A stretch of DNA of 64,000 nt from the NCBI RefSeq assembly GCF_000002995.4, contig NW_025062479.1, forward strand, positions 5,387,221 to 5,451,220, given 5' to 3'. This DNA is from Brugia malayi (lineage: Eukaryota; Nematoda; Chromadorea; Rhabditida; Onchocercidae). Below are positions 1 through 11,674 of the stretch, piece by piece. Made by a program: the position numbers and the translations under genes. A model generated the notes under the pieces. That model was not told the DNA's origin and did not search any database. It was given only the letters and a program-made list of their open reading frames with translations. Each line of letters opens with the position of its first letter. Positions within the stretch are counted from its first letter, which is position 1.

Positions 1-29
1 TTTATTAAAATGTAGTTACTTTTTTTCAG

Positions 30-1074
30 TTTACGAAGAATTACACGATAGAGTAGGTTTCGTTCCTAAAGTCTCATGGGTATTTATTCTATTTTCCTTG
101 GCAATTGGAATTTTATGGAATGTAGTGGGTGCAGTGGTCGCACTTTTGAACACCGTCGCTAGAGAAACCGATACTATTGTCGGGCCGAAAGGAATTTATC
201 TATGGAGCATTCTTACTGGTGCATCAAAATTTTCTAATAAATTTGTTTTTGGTTTGTTGTATACAGTAGTTACCGAATTTCTTTCGAATTTCAAATATGG
301 AGATTTGGAGGCGTATGAAAATTCGATTTTTCATAGATATTCCATACTGAGACTCACCAAGGTCAATACGATATTCCCGCTGTTGTCACGCACTTCTTCG
401 TTTCAGATTACTTATTCCAATTTTTAAGTCCATCATTTCCCGTAATTGTACGTATATTTTGCAAAGGCCAGCTAGTTTTCTCTTTCCAGCTCATTTTTTC
501 TTATCAATAGATGTAAAGTCCCTTTTTCCTCTAAAAGGAGAAGTCCGAATTTCATCCTAATAGTTGCAGCTCCAATTAACTAATCTTCTGTTCCTCCAAC
601 CATTCCAATTACTGTTCTAGCAAACAATTATCTTTACCATTCTAAATTCATTTTTTTTTTTTTTTTTTTTTGTCCTTACAGCGATGTCATATTCATCAGC
701 GTTGATAATTTTCCTGGTACAATATGTGACAACAATTCAAAACAATGTTTTACTAAGTGAACACATTAGTAGTGGATTTTCAACGGAGAATCGTACAAGG
801 TCATTGCTTGCTTGAATTCTAAAGTCTTAGCATCTTATTTTTCCGAATAATCGTGTGATATTGATTCAAGTCTTAAATAATACATACGTTCCATTTATCG
901 TTTGTGTTCATTTCGAACAGGTTTGGTTCCAGGCTCAGTTTTTCATTCTACTTTGTCACAACTGCACTGGTACTTTTGCTCATCCCATGTTTACTGGTTT
1001 ACGGAACATCAAACAAACGAAGCAGTGAAAGAGAGAAGCAGTTACGTGTGGATCATACTGTCTTTATGTACTAA
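30..1074 (+). CDS. Clarin-like four-pass membrane protein (3' part, 5' end outside window)
   Basis: Three exons are visible: 30-218, 682-799 and 921-1074 (stop TAA 1072-1074); phases agree (1 nt, then 2 nt carried over). The N-terminal part lies upstream of the window. The exons encode a membrane segment (SWVFILFSLAIGILWNVVGA), the motif ALLNTVARETDTIVGPKGIYLW, a membrane segment after MSYSSALIIFLVQYV, a loop with an N-glycosylation site (NRT), and a last membrane segment ending LLLIPCLLVYG, followed by a short charged tail. The order and the GPxGIxLW motif match the C-terminal half of clarins (compare GPGGICLW of vertebrate clarin-2), proteins of hair-cell synapses and stereocilia; a nematode role cannot be read here. 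A possible poly(A) signal AATAAA lies near 1404. A claudin/tetraspan relative is the alternative. Confidence 0.7.
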
Positions 1075-2592
1075 TATGTTTTATGTCCTTTCTTTAATGA
1101 GGATAAAAGTTTGTTCCAGTTGATATTCCGCTTTCTCAACTTTTGTTTGTCAATTAAAATTATAATAACTTCTGTACAAACCTACTGCACAATCTCTGCT
1201 CTCGGGTGATAAAAAGCAGAGGGAAAAAACAGTTGAAGTCTTTATTTCCAAAACATTGTTGCAAGCTTTCTCTCAGAAAGTCTAGAAGTAATAGCTGAGA
1301 CCGAAGGTAAAAGCTTATTATCTTTGCAACGTTGTTACAAAACTGAGATTATAGTTAACATAACACATGGGAACTTACGAAAAGATGAATATGAAATTTT
1401 TACAATAAATATAGAGCCTCCAATCATTCAAAGGTAAACCATAAGATGCGAACAAAATGAAATTTCTCATAAGATCATATGACCAGCAACTACTGATGGT
1501 GAATCATGCAGATGCATCACGCGATGCAATTTAGAGTTAATAACCATGATGAAATGGATTTCATTCTGCAACCGAAGGGATTAGTTATACTTCCCTATAC
1601 TTTCACAGAGTTTTTGTACGTCACATGGATTTGCTTATTATACCCAAAATTCTTTGCCATTATTCCTTCGAGTGTTTAACTAGTGGTCCCTCCAGATCTA
1701 TCCACTTTATAACTCGTTCTTGACCTTTACAAGTAGCTCTTAATAATTATAAATCGTATGGTTTATGTAAAAAAATCATCGAACCTAATTAATGGATAGA
1801 TTGAACAACATATTCGCACGTAATTCAGTAGTTTTAATTTGGACAATTATCGCTCTACAACGAAATGCTAGACAATCCTGGTGATATCAAAGATCCTTGT
1901 TATGTTATTTTTCCCTCTGATTTCAAGAAACCATCACAGTTGGCTCTTCTTGACATTGTTCAGTAACTGACATCTACAATCTAATTTTTACTAACGTTTT
2001 ATTATTTACAAACAAAAGTGATTTACTACTACTTAATAAGTTTAATGTTGTATTGTTTCTCACTTTAACTTACTCTATAACTTCTGAATGCTTTGGCGCT
2101 AAATGGTCTAAAGTCGCAGCACTTTGACCACTGACCAACAGCTGCAACAGAAAATGGTGAAGCCTGGAAGGATCTTTTGCCTCTTAGTAACGGTCAGCAA
2201 ATGCGTTCGTGTATCTATCTGATAGTTTCTAGCAGTTTTCTTCGTTTAATTATAGTTTCATTTAATACTCTATTTCCCATTTGTGGGTCTAATTCACTAT
2301 TCCTCTTTTTATCATTCTATCAGACATTTTCTAATGATGAAATTTGTGGATCAGGATTCCTAGGATTTCATATGAACACTTGCAGATTTCCTTTCTTCAC
2401 TATATATTCATTTTTCTCATTAGTTTCAAAACAGTGTTAATTGAATCTGACAAAATAATACTGTCGGGAACAATGATATCATCGGTATTTTAACTGAACG
2501 ATTAGTAATGAGCTTTTCTTCTGGCAGTAAAATGTCCGCTGAAAAGGTTGTTGTTGTTACGACGAAGTGATTCGAAGTGTCCGAAGATTACT
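1075..2592. other. Intergenic, clarin 3' flank and ced-5 promoter side
   Basis: No convincing exon was found on either strand. The open stretch at 2177-2440 has no splice-compatible neighbours or family resemblance. The region should hold the clarin 3' UTR and the upstream control region of the DOCK gene. No recognisable regulatory motif stands out. Confidence 0.5.
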
Positions 2593-5500
2593 ATGCTGGA
2601 AAAGAAAATTGGTTAGTTATTGGAAGCATTGAAAGTCGTGAGAATTTCGAATGTTTCACCAAAAATTTTGGAATTCTTTTTGTTTGAATGTTCCACTAGA
2701 GTTTAAGAACTTCCATTTTGGAGGTAAAATATATCGCAATAGAGTGTTGGCCGGAAGGCTCATACGGAATGAGGGAGTGAGGCACATTTAAGCACTAGCA
2801 GGAGAGTACTCGGTTTTTCTCATAACTGATTCATTTTCAGCGCGATGTAACTTTTCTTGGAATGGTCCTTCCCCTCTAACCTATCCATTCCTTCCTTTGC
2901 ATATTGGCGAAAAAGTAAATGTTGCATGCAGTTGCGATGGTAAGTACGTTTTTAACTTTAAGTTTGTTCAGGTGGGTTAGTACAGCTTAGGTGAAATGGA
3001 TAGGGAAATACGGTTTGAATTATTGCCCAGTAGTATCAGTTTCAGTTTTCCTGTTATTAACATTTCTATATATACTTATAATCAATTACAGATATTTATA
3101 TTTATGTAATCAATTACAGATATTTATGTAATCAATTACTGTTATTAACATTTCTATATTTGCATTCAAGACTTATTTAAAGTTCCATTTTTTTTATTCC
3201 ATGAATAGAATAGTACGAATAATAACAATAATCGTACTTCTAATAATAATAAGCAACATATACGAAGTTTATGTGGCTGTCATTTTCTCATTAATACATT
3301 TTAAATTAAAACTTTAAGTGTTCAAATTTGTAATTGTTTGGACTATTTCTGTAGTAAATATTCTTACTTGTAGAATTGTTTTTTTCTGTTGAGTATATTC
3401 TCTCCTATGCTATTTATGTAATCAATTACAGATTGGTCCTATGGCAGCAGTCTGGATAACGGAAACAAATTTGGAATATTCCCGAGTAATGCAGTAATAT
3501 CATTTAATGAATCGGCACCATTTATATCCAATGAAGCAGTTGAGATTGTTAAAGAGCTCACTGATATTCTCAGTGAGTGGTGGAACACAATTAAGGTGTG
3601 ATATGTTTTCGTAGCTTGTTATGTTTAAATCATACCTTATTTATAGCACTACCGTTCATTAAATATTATGCAATTTTAAGTACTGATAGATTACTTTCAA
3701 AAAACTAACTTAGAAGTGGAACCATTTAAATCGGTTTAAGTCATTTCGTTATAAGTTTTCATAACTGTTTAAAACCAGTCAAACTTTTGCTTCATATTTG
3801 AAACTTGTAAAATATTCGTAAATTCCAGAATACTTACTGTCATCAGGCAAGAATGGAATGTCAGGATGAGGTGCTAGTGTACATGGAGGATCTAATGGTA
3901 ATGCGCAAAAAAATACTTTCGGGTAATGTTCCCATTGAAGAACTGCGTGAAATGAGGTCAGAATTAGCTAGGAAAATCGATCTGGGCAATCAGTAAGTTA
4001 ATTGTAATGTTGGTTTCCAATTTTGTTGATTGATGGTCACGCTTTTTCTCGATCTTTTTTTAGTTCTTGCAATATGCAATATGGTTTATATCCAAAGTAT
4101 TGTTCGACCTTTTTTAATTGCTAGCAACATGCTTCTGTGATTGTAGGTGGTTAGGTCTTGATCTGCTTATCAGAGATGATATGGGTAGGAAGATAGATAA
4201 CGACACAACATCAGTGGTGCAAGTATACCGTGCTCATGTAGATGCTTCCAGTAGGATTCTAAACGATTCTGTATGTTATGATTCCATGTGAATTGAAAAA
4301 TAGTTCACATTACTTATCATACAAAGTGATTCTTTTTTTCTAGATTTAATTTTAGAAATATTTTTAAAAATTTCGATTTATAGTCGGTGGGAGCAAGTGT
4401 AGCTTCTATTTTTATCATTCAGAAACCTAATGATATACCTGGAGTGATTGCTTTTTCTCTGCTGGTCCATGCTCTTTCCGCAACGGTTGACTCGAGAGCG
4501 GAGTGCGAATTCACATTATCCTTATATGATACTGCCGAAAAGAAGTTTATATCGTATGTTATCGTACAACTGTATTTACTATATAGTTTCTGAAAAGAAA
4601 AGTCATAAAAATCGTTCTACTGTTGTCAATTCATTCAATAATTGCAGCGAAAATTTCGTATTTTATTGGAGTTTCTCTACGGGTAATTTGACGAATCGCA
4701 ATAGTAAAGTCCTATTCACTGTAAGTTTCATCTTTGTTGACGTTAATTTTTTTGTTGATGTTTATTGTTGTCCAACAACAAGATCATATAAAATTCAATT
4801 ATGGTTTTGTTTTTTAGATTTTAAAAATATTCTATAATATTATATCTGATGTGACAAAAAGTTCATGATAGTTCAGTGTATTGATGGTCTATAACATGCA
4901 GATAATATTTTGAATTTTTTCATAGGATCTCGGTTCAAATGAATATCCGTCTTCTTCATCATCAGCGGAAGCCCATCGCCTTCTTTTGTGTATTAGGGTC
5001 GCACGAATTGCTCCAATTGAACAGACGTCCTCAACTTTGAAGAAGTATGTTGACCCCGGTCCTTCTCATCTTTGGCCTCGACAACCATATGCTGCTGCAG
5101 TACTGGATCTGTCAAATGTTATAGGCGAATCTCATGGTTCTACTGAGCATATCATTTCTTTAAATCGGTAATGTTTTTTGCGAAGCAAAATTTCATGTTC
5201 TTACTGTGATAGTAGCCTCTCCTCATATGATAATAAAACTAAGCATGCAGAAGGTCTCTCCCAGTGTTCATAGCATTTTAAAATATTTTACAGTGATGAC
5301 AGCTTGGAGCAGCTAATAGCTCGAGCAAGTACTACGAGGACCAGCAATTCCGTAAGAGCAGTTGGCGGAGAAATATCTGGTAAAGAATACATTTTTATTT
5401 CTTTGAATACAGCATCTTGAAAAGAATAATGTGACTGCGTGGAACTGTTTGAATTCTATAAATTAACTTGCATCATACCAGCAATTTTTGACCGAATTTT

Positions 5501-8500
5501 AGCGTTTGGACGAGCGCAGCTAATGATTTCAACAGAAGTCCTTCTTGGTTCTCTGATCCAAATTAAAAAGATATATCCTCAGATTTTTTCAAGTAATCCA
5601 CCATTCGAGTTGAGAAGATTATCGTTTGCAGATGTTATTTCGGCAGGTGTAAAGTTTTATTCGTTTTTCTAATTGATATTATAGGTTGCGTTTTCTTTGG
5701 TTTTTCAGTTTCAGATAGTCCAAATGTAAGTACTTAGCTCCACAATGTATTGAATTGTAATTTTAAGGTGTTAAAATATTAACTACAGATGATATTCGAA
5801 ATGATTTGTATGTTACATTGCTACAAGGTGATTTACATGGTGGTAAAGGGTCCGACAAAAATATTGAAGTACGAATAACAGTCGTTGATGCAAAAGGAAT
5901 AGTTGAAAATGTAATTTTCAAACATTTGTAGCTGATTAAAGTAAGTTGGCGATACAAAACCTGTAATGAATAAAAGAAATTTCTTTTCATCACGAGGTGT
6001 AATTTGCGTGTTATACTTAGTACCAAAAATTTATCATTGTTTAGAGTATCGTTGTGATCACTGCAGACGGGATACGTTGGAGCACAACATACCAAAGTCT
6101 GGTTTTTTATCATGATGACAAACCAAAGTGGAACGAATCTATCAAAGTAAATTGGGATATAATTTTGTGAATATTTATTAGGTGCTAATTTAGAGAAAAT
6201 TTGATTTATTGCATATAATGCCAAATCGGCTTATGATAATCAATTTTACGCTGAGGACAACTTCTTATAAATACAGTACGACATATTTGTCATTTCTGTT
6301 CGTCATAGGTACAGATTCCGGAGAATATTGACCAAAATATACATCTTCGAATGACTTTTCATCACAAAAAGACATCTGATAAAACTAAGCAAGAAAAAGG
6401 ACCTTTCGCATTGTCATTTGTGCGCATTATGGAAGATGCAACGTTGATCAGGGATGGTTTGCATGAATTACTAATTTACAAGGTTATTGTATAACCTGTG
6501 TTTTCATGAATTATGTTTATATCATTTTCTAATGAATAAAAGTTTTATTAATATTTTCCACATTTTCTACTGAAATTTATTCCAACCATCTTTTTTTAAA
6601 AAAAAAAAAGAAATTTAGGTTGAAACGGGACGTTTTGACGACAGTGACACCAGTTATACTCGGTTGCCTGCCACACGAGGAGAGCTTAAAGCTTCTCATT
6701 CTCAGTTAAGACCCCAAACAACAACCTTCATTTACTGCGAAAAGAATTTTCTAACCATTGAAACAGTAACTTGCTCGACAACGTTAACTCATAGCAAGAG
6801 TTTGTTGGATATACTTAGATGGAAACAAAACAGGTTTGTAGGGTATTCTTATGGGTCAATATTAAATTTAGAATTTTGAAGTGGAAATATTTCTATTATT
6901 AACATGTATTGACTGTTGTTATAGTTATTTTTCCAGAAGCAACTTAAAAGAAAGGCTAGAAGAAATTTCGAGGCCAAAATTTCTATCAGTTGGTGAAGAA
7001 TTGGTAAAATTCATTGCGAACTTTTGCGACGCTCTTTTTGAAATTTTAGATCATTACCCAGATTACGATGGCTTGGTTTTTGATGATTTAGTAAGTTTTT
7101 TCTCTTTCTTTATTTCAGTGAACTAAAATCTTGAATCAGCTTTGTAAGTGTTTGATGGTAGGTTTTTGCACCATTTTATAAACTTTATTTTCAATATTTT
7201 GTTTTTTAATTCCTTGTATTTTCCATGGAACATTGAAGTACTTTTGTTTTCACCTGGTAATGCATATTTCTTTTCTAGGTCACTCTAGTGCAATTGGTAA
7301 ATGAGGAGCGGTACAAGAATTTCCGTCCAGTACTTGACAAATATGTGGAGAATTTTCATTCCACTGTAGCATTTTTGTATGTACTAAACTATCAGCAAAA
7401 TTTAAAATAGTGAAGATATGAAATATTTGTTATCCTCATTATCGACTTCAGTTTTATAATATTTTTTTAGTAAGAATTTTGGTTAATTTAGTACTAACCA
7501 CCGTTCTTCAACAAAGTGTTTTGAGATCGAGTGGGAACATTTAGAATAAAATTAAATATGACGAGGATTTTTTGTTTAGAAAGTTGTTACCAGTTCTTCG
7601 TGAAAGAATTGAAAATGCAGAGGATACACATGAAAGATCACTGAATACGATGAAAAGTCTTGGCACCCTTATCAGATTGGCTGTTAGATCAAAATTATGC
7701 AGTGACAGGTAGCTTCTCAGTTTTGTAAAAAAGGATATATTTAATGAAAGTATGAAAAATTCAAATATTTAAAATATCAGGCTTGTTTCAGGCTTGTTTG
7801 AAGATTTTACTAAGTTTAAATTTATAGACTTGGTATGATGTCAAATAATTTTCAACTTTTGATCAGTGAACTGCTGGAAGCATTTATCGTATTTATGCAA
7901 AATAAACGAGTACGTATGACTTGTCAAAATATGGCGTTGAAACATATACCAGCAGTTATTCCACATCTTGCATACTATGGTGTTTATAACAACAGTGATC
8001 TCACGTAAACTTTTAAATTGATAATAAATGGATGTATTACGGAAAAAGTTTCTCCGTTAAGTTTTGTATTATTCAGATATGCATTTCGAGTGCTCCTTTT
8101 GGTCTTAAATCCACCAAAACTTCTAACTTGCCTCGAGATTTGCAATGGTAACTCTGTCTGAGAAAGGTTCACGGAATGTGATTATTTGGTTAACATAATA
8201 TTATTAATTTAAGGGATTTTCTGGCACGATTAATGGATCATCTTGGTGAAAACATAAGTTCAAGGTGCCGTTTAAATTTTCTTAAGGACATAGTGCAAAC
8301 AGATTACTTCATCCAAGAAATAAACCGAAAGAAGCTATTGCCGAAGGTTACTAATAATTTTTTTCGGTACCTTAGTGTCTTCTGCATTCTCTCAATTTCA
8401 CATCCCTGACTGACTAAAGAAGTATGATCACTTGTATGCCATATTATTTTCTTCTTGATTACCTGCTTGTCCTGGGTATGAAAAAACCTCTGATATTATT

Positions 8501-11500
8501 TCACAATTTACTGAAGAATAGATTTTAAACGCTATTGCACATTATTATTCTCATCGGAAGTATTATTGATCAATAATTGTTCTTTTTAGTCCAGTGTTAA
8601 GAATATCGACGTTAACCTTGAGAATACTGAATATAATTTTGGAATTACTAATTGCATTCAATTTCTTCATTTGTTAATATGTGTTGATTATATTATCCGA
8701 AATAGAATTATTTTATATGCTAATTATCTCGTGATTATGTGATCGCAATACAGTGTGTTATGTACATAACACCGTATTCTGATTGTCATTAATTCTACGA
8801 TTTTAAACTTATCTTCGTTGTTGAGCAGTTTTCCTCATCATAAAGCTATCACCTAAGTTGTTGTTATTTGAATATACACTACATGCACACACACACACAC
8901 ACATACAAACATGTCATCTTCCATAGTTTTATTAATTTACCGTGTTATTATTGTGGTTTTCTAGGTCATTGAAAAAGTGGTGGAAGAACTCGAGACTTCT
9001 GACTTCGTCCATTTGCAAGACGTTGTGTGTGATCAGTCCAAGATGGAAGAATGTATTTCGGCGAGTGCCGATATAATGTTTTATATCATTGAACGCCTCT
9101 TTTGCTCCACGGTCTATTAAATTCATTTGAAATTGAGAATCTTATTTAGTCCATAATATTCATGCAAGAAGTTCAGAAAATTTCTCCGTACTCTTCATTT
9201 TGCGTTACTTTTTAAGGATCCTATTCATGAACAAGGAAGTGAAGATGAACTTTATCTCATTGTATGGAAATCATTTCGTACCATAATTCAAACGACAATC
9301 GTTTTGATCAATGCAAAATATTCTGCTGTATGTATGCTGAAATAATTTACAATTTTCTTTTACTTTAAAAATCCAGCCCAAATTTAATAAGTTAAGAAAT
9401 TTCCAACAATTTTTTATATTTGCTGAAAAACTTATATTATTTCAGTCTGTGTTTTGCGCGCTTACAATTCTAGTCCTCAGCAAACTGTCGGCACAGATGT
9501 ATAAAATGTACCTGGAAAGTCACGCTACCTATATTGATAAACATGATTTATTGATGGAACTTGTTCATTTGTTTCGTGATCTCATCAACAAGTCACCATT
9601 CCCTTGTTCATGGTTCCAGATGATACTATTGCAGGATAGGCATGGTTTCCTTTCGTTTAGAAGATTTTAAGATACGAAGTTTATTTACTAAAGGAAAAAT
9701 GATAAATTGCAATGGATTATCTTGCCGTATTTCAAGATTTTTAACACGTTTTGACTTCTAAAAAATATTGTCTCAGCGGTAGGCACGACAATCAACGTAA
9801 GATATTTCTCCAAAATGGGTTGGGTGAGCATAAGTCGACAAAATTTGCTACTTTCTTAAAGATATGTTTTTTTGAGTTCTTTTATGGATTTCTACATTTT
9901 ATCATTTTTTCTCAGAATGATTTTGAAAACAATGAAATTTATCATGTCGACAATTGTTGAACACTTTCATGACGATCAGTTCAATGCTGAAGTTTGTTCA
10001 ATTTTCCATCATCGTTTGCATATATGCAATTTGTTTGTAATTTATTTTCTTCTTGTTTCATTTTTTTTACAGTTCTTGAACTCTTGATGTTTCTTATTTA
10101 GCTTTGGAGAGAATACATGCTGACGATGGTCACTTTTTGCACACAAAAAGCTCTTCAGCTGGGTTCATCAGTTAGTGAAAGGCGGTTGCGACTTCTATCA
10201 TGCCAGCCGGATTTGAGAAGAATAGCAGTTGCGGATTTGCGCTCTATGTGGTTTAGATTATCGAGTTAGGCATATCGATTTGAACACTTCTATACATGTT
10301 TAACTATTTAATATTTATATTAAATGAAGAATACTCTGTCGTATTTTACAGTGGCCCAAAAGATTCTGTTTGTACCGTCTATGATTGGTTCTTATCTTCG
10401 AGTGGCTCTGATTGACGATGATGTTGTACGTGAAACTATTATACCTATATTTTTCGATATGCTTCAATGTGAATTCCATTTATCACCACTGCGCAGTTTC
10501 TCCAAAGTAGAGTTTTTCTAATTTTCTATCTGATAAAATTTGATATAGTTTTTACACATTGTCATTTATTACCTTTTTTCACGGTATTGTTCCACTGAAG
10601 AATCATATTATAGTTTGCAAACGAGACTATAATGCAGCTGGATTGTCTGGTTGATGAGGACTGTGGTGGACAAAAATTCAAGGAGCAACTGCATAATATC
10701 ATGATGGATATGTGAGTATCATTTTCTAGTTTCAGAGGAAAACTTTGCAGAAACCATCCAGGATATTGGAATCGTCTCAAGACTTTCAGGAGCCGTTCAG
10801 ATACGGATCTTGTTGTAGAAGGTTGCAAATTTGTGGCTTTAGTTGATACTCTTCTACAACATCTTTTTGAATATCGTGAAGTACGAACAAATGGTTACTG
10901 TATAGAAAACGGAATGGATCGAACTGTTGAATTGTTGGTTAGTTTTTTTTCTTTTCTTTTTTCGATTTTTTGTTTTGTTTTGTTCGTTTATTCTTTTTTT
11001 TTTTTTTAATAAAATTTCATATGACTTTTTACATTTGAAAATCCTGCAGTTTGATGAGTTAAAATATCTGTTCTTTTATTTCAAATTTTTAAAATTTCAG
11101 AAGTTTTATAAACTTATTGGTCATGATGACCTTTATATCAACTATGTTTATAAGCTTTATGATCTTCACATGCTCAGCAACAATAAAATTGAGGCAGCTT
11201 TTACACTTCTGAAGCATGCTGAAACATTGTCGATAAGTTATTTTGAAATTTCATTCTTTTTATTTTAAATAGCGAGTACAACAGCAGTTTAAATTTTCAT
11301 ATTCAATAGTGATTTAGGAGGCAAATTAAACTGTGTTTATTTGGACCAGTATCTCAATGAACTTAATTAAGACCAAATTAAGAGTTAAGTTAGTTTCCAT
11401 ATCATCATTTCTTATAAAATCCAAATTTAGTGGGCAGAGTGTGAATTGCCACCCGCTCTTTTGGATGCACATTTAAATCGGCAATGTGGTACTCAGCGCC

Positions 11501-11643
11501 AGCTCAAAGAAGCACTTTATAACGAGGCGGCTAATCTCTTCGATGAAAAAGAATTGTGGGAAGAATCTATCGGCATTTTGAAAGAACTGACGTTTCAATA
11601 TGAAAAGAATTATGAGTACGAAAAATTACCAAGCCTTCTCGTA

Positions 11644-11674
<31 letters not shown>

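Noticed and set aside
4448..4837. 129-codon plus-strand open frame.
   Set aside because: It is an out-of-frame shadow over ced-5 exons 6 and 7 and their introns.
5709..5725. Possible 17-nt microexon in ced-5 before DHR-1.
   Set aside because: It would leave the wrong phase; direct joining of 5646 to 5789 gives DDIRNDLYV, the expected DHR-1 start.
8077..8147. A 71-nt open segment (YAFRVLLLVLNPPKLL) with acceptor and donor inside ced-5.
   Set aside because: Including it breaks the frame of the next exon. Skipping it joins DLT to DFLARLMDHL in phase and matches DOCK1, so it is a pseudo-exon.
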